57,808 nucleotides of DNA, taken from DAITMV01 sp046318595. GTDB lineage: Bacteria > Pseudomonadota > Gammaproteobacteria > Burkholderiales > Burkholderiaceae_B. The position numbers and the translations under genes were made by a program. Location: NCBI GenBank assembly GCA_046318595.1, contig JBKCTV010000051.1, positions 1-57,808 on the forward strand, read 5' to 3'. The notes under the pieces were generated by a model. That model saw only the letters and a list, made by a program, of their open reading frames with translations. It did not search any database and had not been told where the DNA came from. Positions 43,514 through 53,006 of the stretch are shown here, one piece after another. Position 1 is the first letter of the stretch, and every line of letters begins with the position of its first letter.

Positions 43514-44026
43514 TCAGCGGGAACCGTTGAGTGACTTCAGCACCTTATCGGTAATATCGATCTTGGGGCTGGCATACACGGCTTCCTGAAAGATGATGTC
43601 GTATTTCTCTGCCTCGGCGATCTGTTTGATCACTTTATTGGCACGTTCCAGAATGCCGGACAGCTCTTCATTCCGACGGGAATTCAGGTCCTCGCGGAAC
43701 TCGCGCTGCTTACGCTGAAACTCCTTGTCCTGATCGGCCAACTCGCGCTGCTTTTTGGCACGGTCGCTTTCGGAAAGCACCGAAGCATCCCGGTCCAGCT
43801 TTTCGGACAAGTTTTTGAGTTTGGCGGCGAGATCCTGCAGCTCTTTATCGCGCCGGGAAAACTCCTGCTCAATTTTTTGCTGGGCTGCTTTGGCAGCGGT
43901 TGCATCACGAAAAATCCGCTCCGTGTTCACGAAACCGATTTTTGCTTCCTGAGCAAAACCAGGGGCGGCTGCAACCAAACCAGCCGTCATTACCATCACA
44001 CTTAAACTGCGTTTTACCGAAATCAA
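43514..44026 (-). CDS. skp: Skp/OmpH periplasmic chaperone
   Basis: Skp holds unfolded outer-membrane proteins on the way to BamA. The 170-residue protein has a signal peptide (SLSVMVMTAGLVAAAPGFAQ), the opening AKIGFVNTERIFRDATAA, and long charged coiled-coil arms (about residues 45-130). The start is placed at TTG 44026, because GGAGG stands five bases before it and no ATG precedes the signal peptide at a suitable distance. It lies between bamA and lpxD. Confidence 0.92.
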   Translation of the reverse strand: MISVKRSLSVMVMTAGLVAAAPGFAQEAKIGFVNTERIFRDATAAKAAQQKIEQEFSRRDKELQDLAAKLKNLSEKLDRDASVLSESDRAKKQRELADQDKEFQRKQREFREDLNSRRNEELSGILERANKVIKQIAEAEKYDIIFQEAVYASPKIDITDKVLKSLNGSR

Positions 44027-44128
44027 GATATCCTCCACGGTCGATCGAGCTATTTTCGCACAGCCAGAAAAAAAATGCCTGCTCATATTAAAAGCCGGCC
44101 GGTTTAAAACCAGTTTTAAAGCCACCAC

Positions 44129-46411
44129 TCAAAAACCGGTTCCGATCGTGAATTGAAAGGCCTGTTTTCTGTCCTGTTCGTTGGCGTTGAGCGGCGCACC
44201 GATACTGAATTTCAGCGGTCCCACAGGCGATAGCCAAGAAACGCCGAAGCCGGTCGAATAGCGTAACTCACCGAGATCGATCCGTTGACTTACGTCATAT
44301 ACGTTGCCGGCGTCAAGGAATGTGAAAGCCCGGAACGAACGGTCGCTGTTGAGCCCCGGGATAGGGAAATAAAACTCTGCGTTACCGATCAGACGGCGCG
44401 CACCGCCGATTGGCAGGCCGTCGTTATCGCGCGGACCGAGACTGGACGTTTGATAGCCGCGCACCGTGCCGATACCACCCGCGTAAACGTTACGGAAGAT
44501 CGGAAATGGCCGTCCACCGTAACCGCTGCCAATGGTTATTTCGCCGTTCAGCGCCAGAGCATAGTCGCGCTTGATCGGGAAAAAATGCTGCTCCTGATAA
44601 GTGAACCGCGTGAAACGCTGATCGCCCGTCGGCAGGGCCCATTCACCATTGAAACGGCGGAAGGTGCCCGTCGTCGGCGCAATCGCGCTGTTGCGGCTGT
44701 CGCGTTGGTAACCCAGGGTCGAGACGATACCGTAGCTGCTTGGACCGAAATCGTTAACATAGCTGCGAAAACGGCTCGGGCTGCTGTCGTTGACCGACAG
44801 CTTGGTACCCTCGTACGCGAGGCCAAAGCTGACCCGGTCGAGTTCCGACACCGGCACGCCGAAGCGAATGCCGGCGCCGTTGCTGACAATCCGGTAATTA
44901 CCGAGATTGAGCACAGACGGGTCGGTGCGACGAGTGTAGATGTCGTAGCTGCGCGAAATACCGTCGAGCGTAAAATACGGATCGACCTGGGAAAACGCGA
45001 TGGTGCGGTTGAGCCGGCTGGTATTGACATCAATCCCCACGGTCTGGCCGGAACCAAATACGTTTTGCTGCTGTACCGAGCCCGACAGGATCAGCTTGTC
45101 GGTAGACGAAACCCCAGCCCCGAGCAGCAGATTGCCGGTCGGCTTCTCGGCCACGGTCACGTTCACGTCGATCTGGTCGGACGTACCTGCGACCGGCGTC
45201 GTTTCGACATTCACATCTTTGAAATAACCGAGGCGGTCGACACGCTCGCGCGACAGCTTGATTTTTTCGGCGTCATACCAAGACGACTCGAACTGTCGAA
45301 GTTCACGCCGGATGACTTCGTCGCGAGTCCGAGTGTTACCGCCGACGTTGATGCGGCGCACATAGACGCGCTTGCCCGGATCGATATAAATCGTGAAATC
45401 GACGACCTTGGTAGTGCGATTGATTTCAGGTGCGGCGTTCGCATTCGAAAACGCATAGCCGTAATTGCCCAGGCGGTCGGTGATGGCTTTAGTGGATTCG
45501 GACAGTAGTTGGCCATTGAAGGTTTCGCCGGATTTGAGTGTCACCAGGCTGCGCAGCTCTTTTTCGCGGTTCATCAGATCGCCGGCTATTTTGATGCTGC
45601 CGACCGTGAACTTGTCACCTTCGTTGACGTTGATGGCGATGTAGATGTCCTGCTTGTTTGGCGCGATCTGCACCTGCGTCGACTCGACGTTAAACTCCAG
45701 ATAGCCGCGGTTCAAATAAAACGAACGCAGCGACTCGAGGTCACCGGACAGCTTTTGGCGCGAGTATTGATCGTTTTTGGTATAGAACGAAAACACGTTG
45801 CTCGGCTGCAGCGTGAATTCGCGCAGCAAGTCCTTTTCCGCAAAAGCCTTGTTGCCGACGACCGATATTTTTTTGATGGCGGCGGTTTCGCCCTCGCTGA
45901 CAGTGAACACCACTGCCACGCGGTTCCGGTCGAGGGGCGAAACGGTCGTGGTTACCTCGGCAGCGTATTTACCGCGCGACAGGTATTGGCGCTTGAGCTC
46001 CTGTTCGGCGCGGTCGAGCATGGCGCGATCGAAAATCTTCGACTCGCCCACGCCGATGTCCTTGAGTGCTTTTTTCAATGTATCTTTGTCGAACTCTTTG
46101 GTGCCGACGATGTCCAGCGAATAAATCGCCGGCCGCTCCTGCACATAGACCACCAGCACCTCGCCGTCGACCTCGATCTTGACGTCCTTGAAAAATCCGG
46201 TTGCAAAAAGGGCCTTGATGGATGTGGCTGCCTTGTCGTCGCTAAAGGTGTCGCCGACCTTTACCGGCAGATAGCTGAAAACCGTGCCGGCCTCGGTTCG
46301 TTGCAAACCCTCGATTCGAATATCCTTAATGACGAAGGCGGATACCGCCCAGGCAATCTGGCCGCTCAAAGTCATGCCCAATACGGCCAATCCGATTAAA
46401 ACTTTTCTCAT
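44129..46411 (-). CDS. bamA: Outer-membrane protein assembly factor BamA
   Basis: BamA inserts beta-barrel proteins into the outer membrane. The 760-residue protein has a signal peptide, five POTRA domains (about residues 22-420; first: FVIKDIRIEGLQRTEAGTVF) and a 16-stranded barrel with the conserved loop-6 motif VRGYQTSSLGPRDN and the end KQAFQFTIGTGF with terminal Phe. It follows rseP after 19 bases. Confidence 0.97.
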   Translation of the reverse strand: MRKVLIGLAVLGMTLSGQIAWAVSAFVIKDIRIEGLQRTEAGTVFSYLPVKVGDTFSDDKAATSIKALFATGFFKDVKIEVDGEVLVVYVQERPAIYSLDIVGTKEFDKDTLKKALKDIGVGESKIFDRAMLDRAEQELKRQYLSRGKYAAEVTTTVSPLDRNRVAVVFTVSEGETAAIKKISVVGNKAFAEKDLLREFTLQPSNVFSFYTKNDQYSRQKLSGDLESLRSFYLNRGYLEFNVESTQVQIAPNKQDIYIAINVNEGDKFTVGSIKIAGDLMNREKELRSLVTLKSGETFNGQLLSESTKAITDRLGNYGYAFSNANAAPEINRTTKVVDFTIYIDPGKRVYVRRINVGGNTRTRDEVIRRELRQFESSWYDAEKIKLSRERVDRLGYFKDVNVETTPVAGTSDQIDVNVTVAEKPTGNLLLGAGVSSTDKLILSGSVQQQNVFGSGQTVGIDVNTSRLNRTIAFSQVDPYFTLDGISRSYDIYTRRTDPSVLNLGNYRIVSNGAGIRFGVPVSELDRVSFGLAYEGTKLSVNDSSPSRFRSYVNDFGPSSYGIVSTLGYQRDSRNSAIAPTTGTFRRFNGEWALPTGDQRFTRFTYQEQHFFPIKRDYALALNGEITIGSGYGGRPFPIFRNVYAGGIGTVRGYQTSSLGPRDNDGLPIGGARRLIGNAEFYFPIPGLNSDRSFRAFTFLDAGNVYDVSQRIDLGELRYSTGFGVSWLSPVGPLKFSIGAPLNANEQDRKQAFQFTIGTGF

Positions 46412-46430
46412 GAATTCTTCTGCACGATCA

Positions 46431-47789
46431 CTAGAGTAAGAGACGCTCGATGTCGTTGTAGAGCGCCAACGCGGTCATGACGGCGATCAGGGCGAATCCG
46501 ACCCGCTGCCCCCATTCGAACCATTGCGAAGGCAATGGTTTGCCACGCACCGATTCGGCCAGATAATACATCAAGTGGCCGCCATCCAGAACCGGAACGG
46601 GCAAAAGATTCAGTACGCCCAGGCTCACGGACACCATGGCCAGGAAAGCCAGATAAGCCACAAACCCCACTTTGGCGGATTGGCCGGCAGCGTCCGCGAT
46701 CGTCACCGGACCGCTCAACATTTTCAGCGGCAACTCACCGATCACCATTTTTCCGAAAGCACGCAAAGAAAACACACTGACTTCCCAGGTATGACGCAGG
46801 CCATACCGCAGGGCATCGACGATGCCACCCCGGGTGGTTTGGAGCGCGATGTCGCCGCCCAGTGCAACGCCGATTTTGCCTTGCGGCGCAAGCTCGGGGG
46901 CGGGCTTGACAGCCGCCGGCACCACATTCAGCGTCAGAGGTGCGCCCGCACGAATTACCTCGATGCGCATGGCACGCCCGGGCGACAACCGGACCTGCCG
47001 AGTAAAGTCGCTGCTGGAGAGCGCCGGCCGGCCGTCGACCAGGACGATCGTGTCGTTCTCCTGCAAGCCGGCTTTTTCGCCAGCCGAACCCGCCATCACC
47101 TGCCGGACGACGACGCTTTTTTCGTACGGTACCAGACCCAGCTGACCGACGGCCGACGTACTGATGCCCGGCCACCCCGGGTCAGTTGCGGAAATCGTCG
47201 CAGTTTTGAGGACGGCCCGGCCATGCTCCAGACGCTCGACGGTGAAAACCGCCTGCCGATTGTCGAGCATGGCGCGCAGCACTTGCCAGTTGAGCTCGTT
47301 CCAACCGTGGATGGGGCTACCGTTCAAGCTGACCAGCCGGTCACCGAACTGCAAGCCGTGGCGCGCCACCGGGCTGTCGACCGCTGGCTGACCGAGTCTG
47401 GCGGCTGGCTCGACAGCCCCTATGGCCAACACGCCGGCATATAGAAAAATTGCCAGCAGCAGATTCATCACTGGCCCGGCGAGCACGATCAGCATGCGCT
47501 GCCAGACCGGCTTGCGGTTGAATGCCTGAGCAAGGTCGACGTTGGGCGCATTCAGACTCTCGGGGTCGCGCTCATCGAGCATCCGAACGAAACCGCCCAG
47601 GGGAACGAGCGCGAGCGCCCATTCGGTACCGCCGGGGCTGAATTGTTTGAGCCAGACCGTTTTGCCGAAACCGATCGAGAACCGTAGCACCCGCACCCCG
47701 AAGAAACGCGCCATGGCATAGTGCCCGAGCTCGTGAATGGTCACTAAAATCCCGATGGCCAGTATGAACGCCGCAATGATTATCAACAC
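46431..47789 (-). CDS. rseP: Site-2 protease RseP
   Basis: RseP cleaves anti-sigma factors such as RseA within the membrane during envelope stress. The 452-residue protein has the zinc motif HExxH in VTIHELGHYAMARFFG, the second metal motif in LNLLPVPVLDGGHLMYY, and two PDZ domains (about residues 115-290). The start is GTG at 47789, because AGGAG is five bases upstream; the frame to 47831 lacks a ribosome site. Confidence 0.95.
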   Translation of the reverse strand: MLIIIAAFILAIGILVTIHELGHYAMARFFGVRVLRFSIGFGKTVWLKQFSPGGTEWALALVPLGGFVRMLDERDPESLNAPNVDLAQAFNRKPVWQRMLIVLAGPVMNLLLAIFLYAGVLAIGAVEPAARLGQPAVDSPVARHGLQFGDRLVSLNGSPIHGWNELNWQVLRAMLDNRQAVFTVERLEHGRAVLKTATISATDPGWPGISTSAVGQLGLVPYEKSVVVRQVMAGSAGEKAGLQENDTIVLVDGRPALSSSDFTRQVRLSPGRAMRIEVIRAGAPLTLNVVPAAVKPAPELAPQGKIGVALGGDIALQTTRGGIVDALRYGLRHTWEVSVFSLRAFGKMVIGELPLKMLSGPVTIADAAGQSAKVGFVAYLAFLAMVSVSLGVLNLLPVPVLDGGHLMYYLAESVRGKPLPSQWFEWGQRVGFALIAVMTALALYNDIERLLL

Positions 47790-47803
47790 GCTTGCTCCTA
47801 AGC

Positions 47804-49021
47804 TTACGAAATGGATGCGGCCAGCCCGCACAAGCGCCCGGCCAGCGACCGGGCCTGACGGTCGGCTTCCAGCGCCACGTCCAGCGAGGATACCGGGGAA
47901 ACATCGGTACTTTGCAAGACCGAATCAATCACTTCGACGATTCCGGTAAAAGAAATTTTTTCTTCCAAAAATGCCTGGACAGCGATTTCGTTGGCAGCGT
48001 TGAATGTGGCGGCTGCCGTCCCCCCTGCCCGCAAAACGTCGAAAGCCAGACGTAAAGCGGGAAACCGCTCGAAATCCGGCGCCTGAAAGGTCAACTGTGC
48101 CAGCTCGGTCAAGCGCAGCCGGCGAACCCCCGAGGCGAGGCGCTCGGGATACCCCAAGCAATACGCGATCGGCGTGCGCATGTCGGGCTCGCCAAGCTGC
48201 GCCAGAAAGCTGCCGTCGCGGTACTCGACCAAAGAATGAACGACGGACTGCGGATGAACGACCACTTGAAAAGTCTCGACCGGCAGGCCGAACAGCCAAG
48301 CGGCTTCGATCAGCTCCAGACCTTTGTTGGCCATGGTTGCGCTGTCGACCGAAATCTTGCGGCCCATGGACCAGTTGGGATGCGCCACGGCCTGGGCAGG
48401 TGAAATGTGCGCAAACTCGTCGAGCGGCGTATTCAAAAACGGCCCACCCGAAGCCGTCAACCAGATGGCGGCGATACCCGCCTCAGCCGCCCGTGTGCGG
48501 TCGTAACCGTCAGGCAGGCTTTGAAAAATTGCATTGTGTTCGGAGTCGACCGGCAGTAGCAAGGCGCCGGACGCCTCGGCGGCAGCCATCATCACCGCTC
48601 CGGCCAAAACCAGTGACTCTTTATTCGCTAGCAACACCCGCTTGCCTGCTTGCACGGCGGCCAGAGTGGGTGCGAGACCAGCCGCGCCGACGATCGCCGC
48701 CACAACCACATCCGTCTGGACGGCACCGCATAGCGCTGCTACCGCCGGCGTGGACACCAGTTCGGGCGGTGCGCGGCCGGCTTGCCGATAGGCACGAGCC
48801 GCATGTTCGTGCCAACCGTCGGCATGCCAGCGCAGCAAAGCTTCGGGATCGGTAACCGCCAGCCAGTCCGGTAAAAAAGCGCCGGCCTGTTCGCACAAAC
48901 GGCGGATATTGGTGTGCGCCACCAGACCATGCACGGAAAAACGCTCGGGATGCTGCGCAATAACGTTCAGGGCACTGCAACCGATCGACCCTGTACTGCC
49001 TAGAACTACGATCGAAACCAC
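47804..49021 (-). CDS. dxr: 1-deoxy-D-xylulose-5-phosphate reductoisomerase
   Basis: Dxr makes methylerythritol phosphate in isoprenoid synthesis. The 405-residue protein has the NADPH motif VVLGSTGSIGCSALNVIAQH, the metal-binding LLPVDSEHNAIFQSL, the substrate loop WLTASGGPFLNTP and MGRKISVDSATMANKGLELI. The start is GTG at 49021; it overlaps cdsA by 16 bases. Downstream uppS-cdsA use the isoprenoid and lipid products. Confidence 0.96.
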   Translation of the reverse strand: MVSIVVLGSTGSIGCSALNVIAQHPERFSVHGLVAHTNIRRLCEQAGAFLPDWLAVTDPEALLRWHADGWHEHAARAYRQAGRAPPELVSTPAVAALCGAVQTDVVVAAIVGAAGLAPTLAAVQAGKRVLLANKESLVLAGAVMMAAAEASGALLLPVDSEHNAIFQSLPDGYDRTRAAEAGIAAIWLTASGGPFLNTPLDEFAHISPAQAVAHPNWSMGRKISVDSATMANKGLELIEAAWLFGLPVETFQVVVHPQSVVHSLVEYRDGSFLAQLGEPDMRTPIAYCLGYPERLASGVRRLRLTELAQLTFQAPDFERFPALRLAFDVLRAGGTAAATFNAANEIAVQAFLEEKISFTGIVEVIDSVLQSTDVSPVSSLDVALEADRQARSLAGRLCGLAASIS

Positions 49022-49860
49022 GATCCAACCAACAATAAAAGCATACCCACGGGCACGACCGCCAATTGGGCATCGATCCGGTCGAGAACACCACCATGCC
49101 CCGGCAGTAGATTTCCGCTGTCTTTGACCCCGACACGGCGTTTCAACAGCGACTCGTATAAATCGCCGACGATCCCCAGCACAGCCAATAGAAGGAGCTG
49201 CACACTGAACCAGAGTGCGCCGCTCTGCCGATGAATCTCAGCTGGCCAGTTGGCCGTCTGCGCGGGCAGGTAAGGGGCGATCCAAATCCAGGCCCAGCCA
49301 TATAAAGAAACCCCGACGAGGCCGCCAGCGGCGCCCTCCCAGGTCTTACCGGGGCTGATCGCCGGCGCCAGCTTGTGTTTGCCAAAACCCTTGCCGGTAA
49401 AATAGGCAGCAATGTCGGCCGCCCACGCAACACCAAGCAAACTCAACAACAGTAGATTGCCGTGGTCGCGCGCGATTAACAGCCCGAGCCCGGCCGCGCA
49501 CAACAGCAGCACGCCCAAAACCTGCGACACCCACGGCGACGAAGACCTGGGCGCCGGCCCGTAACGCAAGGCGAACGGCACGACGAATACCCAGAAAACA
49601 GCGGATCCTGACCACAGTAAAACCGTCGCGATGGGATTGCGTAACCAAGCGATGACAAGCACCGCTGTCAGTGACGCCGCAATCGTGATGATCAGGCGTT
49701 GGCGCAGAACCGAAATGCCCGACAACCCCGTCCATTCCCACACCCCCAGGACCATCACGACCAGAACGGTCGCAGCCCAGGCTCCGGGCCCGGCCCATTT
49801 CAAAATAATGCTCAACCCGACCAATAAAGCGAATGCCGTAACGATGCGGATTTTCAACAT
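49006..49860 (-). CDS. cdsA: Phosphatidate cytidylyltransferase
   Basis: CdsA makes CDP-diacylglycerol for phospholipids. The 284-residue membrane protein has about eight spans and the family signature SLLKRRVGVKDSGNLLPGHG followed by GVLDRIDA. The start overlaps the uppS stop by seven bases, so translation is likely coupled. Confidence 0.96.
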   Translation of the reverse strand: MLKIRIVTAFALLVGLSIILKWAGPGAWAATVLVVMVLGVWEWTGLSGISVLRQRLIITIAASLTAVLVIAWLRNPIATVLLWSGSAVFWVFVVPFALRYGPAPRSSSPWVSQVLGVLLLCAAGLGLLIARDHGNLLLLSLLGVAWAADIAAYFTGKGFGKHKLAPAISPGKTWEGAAGGLVGVSLYGWAWIWIAPYLPAQTANWPAEIHRQSGALWFSVQLLLLAVLGIVGDLYESLLKRRVGVKDSGNLLPGHGGVLDRIDAQLAVVPVGMLLLLVGSWFRS

Positions 49861-50642
49861 GCTGCGCGCAGCTCTGCGGGCGCCCCGGTGAAGCCCGCCT
49901 TGACCTGGTCGCTGGTGCGGCCGAAGCGCCGTTCACGCTGCTGATAAAAAGCGATCGCCTCATCGAGTGCCGCGCTGCCGAAATCCGGCCAGAAACGCTC
50001 GGTAAAATAGAGTTCTGTATACGCCAGTTGCCAGATCGAGAAATTCGAAATGCGCTGCTCGCCACCGGTTCGTATGAACAGCTCCGGCTCCGGCGCAAAG
50101 TTCATGCTAAGCTGCGGAGCCATCAGCGCCTCGCTCAGCAGCTCCGGGTTATGCACGAGCTCGGGGTGCAGAACCAGGGTACGCCGCATGGCCTGCAAAA
50201 TATCCCAGCGCCCACCGTAGTTGGCAGCGATCGTGAGGTTGAAGCGGGTATTGGACGCAGTCAGCGTATGCGCGCGCTGAATCAACTCCTGCAAATGCTC
50301 GCCGAACAGCGAAATATCGCCGACGATGCGCAAACGGATGCCCTGCTCATGCAAGCGATCGACATCCTTCTCTAAGACATTGTAAAAAAGGCGCATGAGC
50401 AGCGAAACCTCGTCGGCCGGGCGGCGCCAGTTTTCCGAAGAGAAAGCAAAGACCGTCAGGTATTCCACGCCCCTTTCGACGCACGCGCGGACACAGGCAC
50501 GCAAGGCTTCGACGCCGCGCTTGTGTCCCGCGAAACGCGGGAGCAACCTTTTTTGTGCCCAGCGCCCATTCCCGTCCATGATAACAGCGATGTGACGCGG
50601 CACAGGCTGCACGGTGGGAATGGTAATCGTGGTCGAAGTCAT
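49854..50642 (-). CDS. uppS: Undecaprenyl diphosphate synthase
   Basis: UppS makes the C55 lipid carrier for peptidoglycan and O-antigen. The 262-residue protein has the cis-prenyltransferase motifs HIAVIMDGNGRWAQKRLLPR, VFAFSSENWRRP and EPELFIRTGGEQRISNFSIW. The Asp in IMDGNG is catalytic. Confidence 0.97.
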   Translation of the reverse strand: MTSTTITIPTVQPVPRHIAVIMDGNGRWAQKRLLPRFAGHKRGVEALRACVRACVERGVEYLTVFAFSSENWRRPADEVSLLMRLFYNVLEKDVDRLHEQGIRLRIVGDISLFGEHLQELIQRAHTLTASNTRFNLTIAANYGGRWDILQAMRRTLVLHPELVHNPELLSEALMAPQLSMNFAPEPELFIRTGGEQRISNFSIWQLAYTELYFTERFWPDFGSAALDEAIAFYQQRERRFGRTSDQVKAGFTGAPAELRAAC

Positions 50643-50652
50643 GCGGCATGCA

Positions 50653-51213
50653 TCATACGGTCATGATCTCAGCTTCTTTTTGCTGCAAAGTCTTATCGAC
50701 CTCGATCACGAACTTGTCTGTCAGCTTCTGTATATCGTCCTGGGCGCGCCGCTCGTCATCTTCGGAAATATCCTTGTCCTTGACCATTTTTCGCAAGGCT
50801 TCATTGGCATCGCGCCGCAAATTACGAATGCCGACTTTAGAGTTTTCGCCCTCCTGCTTGACGACTTTGGTCAGTTCGCGACGCCGCTCTTCGGTCAGCG
50901 CCGGCATCGGGACACGGATCTGATCGCCGACCGTTGCCGGGTTCAGCCCCAGACCAGAATCGCGAATCGCTTTTTCGATCGCTGGGCCGCTTTTCTTTTC
51001 CCATGGCTGAACACTGATCGTCCGTGCATCAGTCAAGGTCACGTTGGCTACTTGAGAAATCGGCACAGAAGCGCCATAGTACTCGACCTGAACGTGATCG
51101 AGCAGACCGGTATGCGCACGCCCGGTTCTGATCTTGGCCAATTCGTTTTTCAGGGAATCGATGGCCTTTTGCATCTTCTGGTCGGTTTGCGTTTTGATGT
51201 CGGCAATGCTCAT
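50653..51213 (-). CDS. frr: Ribosome recycling factor
   Basis: RRF splits ribosomes after termination together with EF-G. The 186-residue protein has the usual three-helix bundle (MQKAIDSLKNELAKIRTGRA, then the LTEERRRELTKVVKQEGEN arm) and domain II. The length is standard. It follows pyrH after 18 bases. Confidence 0.97.
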   Translation of the reverse strand: MSIADIKTQTDQKMQKAIDSLKNELAKIRTGRAHTGLLDHVQVEYYGASVPISQVANVTLTDARTISVQPWEKKSGPAIEKAIRDSGLGLNPATVGDQIRVPMPALTEERRRELTKVVKQEGENSKVGIRNLRRDANEALRKMVKDKDISEDDERRAQDDIQKLTDKFVIEVDKTLQQKEAEIMTV

Positions 51214-51231
51214 GATTTTTCCTGCTTACGG

Positions 51232-51942
51232 TTAAACGTGCACGAGGGTGCCTTCGTTTTCTCCGGTAACCACCCTCAACAAGGCGCCCGGTTTATTAAT
51301 GCAAAAGACGCGGATCGGTAGTTTCTGATCGCGGCATAAGGCAAATGCAGTCGCGTCCATGACCTCCAGATTCTTGGCGATCGCCTCGTTGAAGGTAATC
51401 GAGTCATACCGTTTCGCATCCGGGTCTTTCTTCGGGTCGGCGGTGTAAACGCCATCGACCTTCGTTGCTTTCAAGACAACCTCTGCACCCATTTCCGAAC
51501 CACGCAGTGCTGCTGCGGTGTCGGTGGTAAAAAACGGGTTGCCGGTACCGGCGGCGAAAATGACGACTTTGCCTTCTTCGAGGTAACGGATGGCTTTGGG
51601 CCGGATATACGGCTCGACCACCTGCTCGATGTTCAACGCCGACTGTACCCGTGCTTCGACTCCCTGCCGGCGAAACGCATCCTGCAAGGCAAGCGAATTC
51701 ATGATGGTCGCCATCATGCCCATGTAATCGGCAGTTGCGCGATCCATGCCGGCCGCACCGGGTGCAACGCCACGAAAGATATTACCGCCGCCGATGACGA
51801 TCGCTAACTCGACCCCCATACGCGCCACTTGTGTGACTTCGCCCACCATGCGTTCGATCGTATTGCGGTTGATGCCAAAAGCGTCGTCGCCCATCAGGGC
51901 TTCTCCCGACAACTTGAGCAAGACGCGTTTATAAGCTGGCAT
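51232..51942 (-). CDS. pyrH: UMP kinase
   Basis: PyrH phosphorylates UMP to UDP, feeding CTP synthase. The 236-residue protein shows YKRVLLKLSGEALMGDDAFG, VIGGGNIFRGVAPGAAGMDR, FAAGTGNPFFTTDTAAALR and TKVDGVYTADPKKDPDAKRY. The ATG at 51942 begins the family sequence. It is separated from tsf by 84 bases. Confidence 0.97.
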   Translation of the reverse strand: MPAYKRVLLKLSGEALMGDDAFGINRNTIERMVGEVTQVARMGVELAIVIGGGNIFRGVAPGAAGMDRATADYMGMMATIMNSLALQDAFRRQGVEARVQSALNIEQVVEPYIRPKAIRYLEEGKVVIFAAGTGNPFFTTDTAAALRGSEMGAEVVLKATKVDGVYTADPKKDPDAKRYDSITFNEAIAKNLEVMDATAFALCRDQKLPIRVFCINKPGALLRVVTGENEGTLVHV

Positions 51943-52026
51943 ACCGTTTCCTTTGAGACAGATCAAACGTCATACATCATGGCGATTCATATCAAACGAG
52001 ACCGACATTTCATGTGTGACGCAGCA

Positions 52027-52923
52027 CTAGCGCGCAACAGCGGCTGCGGCCGCAGCGGCCTGAGCAGCGACTTCAGCAGCAAAATCGTTGGTTTTTTTCT
52101 CTATTCCTTCACCAACGACAAACAACACAAAACGGTTGACCGTAGAATTTTTTGTTTTTAGCATCGCTTCCACGGTGAGCTTGTCGTCCTTGACGAAAGT
52201 CTGGGACAACAGCGCAACTTCCTTGAGAAACTTTTGCACCGAGCCTTCAATCATTTTGGCGACGATTTCGGCCGGCTTGCCCGACTCGGCAGCTTTGGCT
52301 TGCGCCACCGAGCGCTCACGGTCGATATCGATCTGCGGCACACCAGTAGTATCGAGCGACTTGGGCCGGGTAGCCGCGATGTGCATAGCCACATCTTTAC
52401 CGACAGAATCGTCGCTACCTGTGAAATCTACCAGTGTGCCGATACGGCCACTGTGGATATACGACACGGCGCGGCCGACGGCTTCTAAACGCTCGAAGCG
52501 GCGGATACTCATATTCTCGCCGATTTTGCCGATTAAAGCCGAACGCACGGAGTCGACCGTGCCGTCTTGCAAAGGCAATGCAGACAGCGCCTCGACGGTG
52601 GCAGGATTTTTTTCGACGATCAAGCGCGCGACATTGGCGACGAAGCTCAGGAAATCGTCATTTTTCGAAACAAAATCGGTTTCGCAATTGACTTCTACGA
52701 TGGCGGCGGTTTTGCCGTCGGGCGTGATGTGCGTACCGACCAAACCTTCCGCCGTGACGCGGGCGGCAGCTTTGCTGGCCTTACTGCCGAGTTTGACTCG
52801 CAGAAGCTCTTCGGCTTTTTCCATATCGCCGGATGCTTCGGTTAACGCTTTTTTGCACTCCATCATCGGCGCGTCGGTTTTCTCGCGCAGTTCTTTGACC
52901 ATCGCTGCGGTGACTTCAGACAT
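52027..52923 (-). CDS. tsf: Elongation factor Ts
   Basis: EF-Ts regenerates EF-Tu-GTP. The 298-residue protein has the N-terminal UBA-like domain with VKELREKTDAPMMECKKALT, and the core motif VGTHITPDGKTAAIVEVNCE followed by TDFVSKNDDF. The tail is Ala-rich. A terminator-like hairpin lies between rpsB and this gene, so tsf output is probably reduced relative to rpsB. Confidence 0.97.
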   Translation of the reverse strand: MSEVTAAMVKELREKTDAPMMECKKALTEASGDMEKAEELLRVKLGSKASKAAARVTAEGLVGTHITPDGKTAAIVEVNCETDFVSKNDDFLSFVANVARLIVEKNPATVEALSALPLQDGTVDSVRSALIGKIGENMSIRRFERLEAVGRAVSYIHSGRIGTLVDFTGSDDSVGKDVAMHIAATRPKSLDTTGVPQIDIDRERSVAQAKAAESGKPAEIVAKMIEGSVQKFLKEVALLSQTFVKDDKLTVEAMLKTKNSTVNRFVLFVVGEGIEKKTNDFAAEVAAQAAAAAAAVAR

Positions 52924-52962
52924 GTCGTTTCCTTTAAAATTTTTCAAGAAATGGCGTCAGCC

Positions 52963-52987
52963 AAAAAAAAGGGGCGACGGGCGCCCC
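52963..52987 (-). terminator. Intrinsic terminator/attenuator between rpsB and tsf
   Basis: On the minus strand GGGGCG CCCGT CGCCCC forms a six-base-pair GC stem followed by eight T. It stands just after the rpsB stop and before tsf, so it should let only part of transcription through. A similar arrangement is known in Escherichia coli. Confidence 0.8.
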
Positions 52988-53006
52988 AGTCGTCAGCCGG
53001 CCGATA

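Noticed and set aside
44285..46399. Two long plus-strand frames opposite bamA
   Set aside because: Shadow frames of a GC-rich gene; no recognisable protein and no ribosome site.
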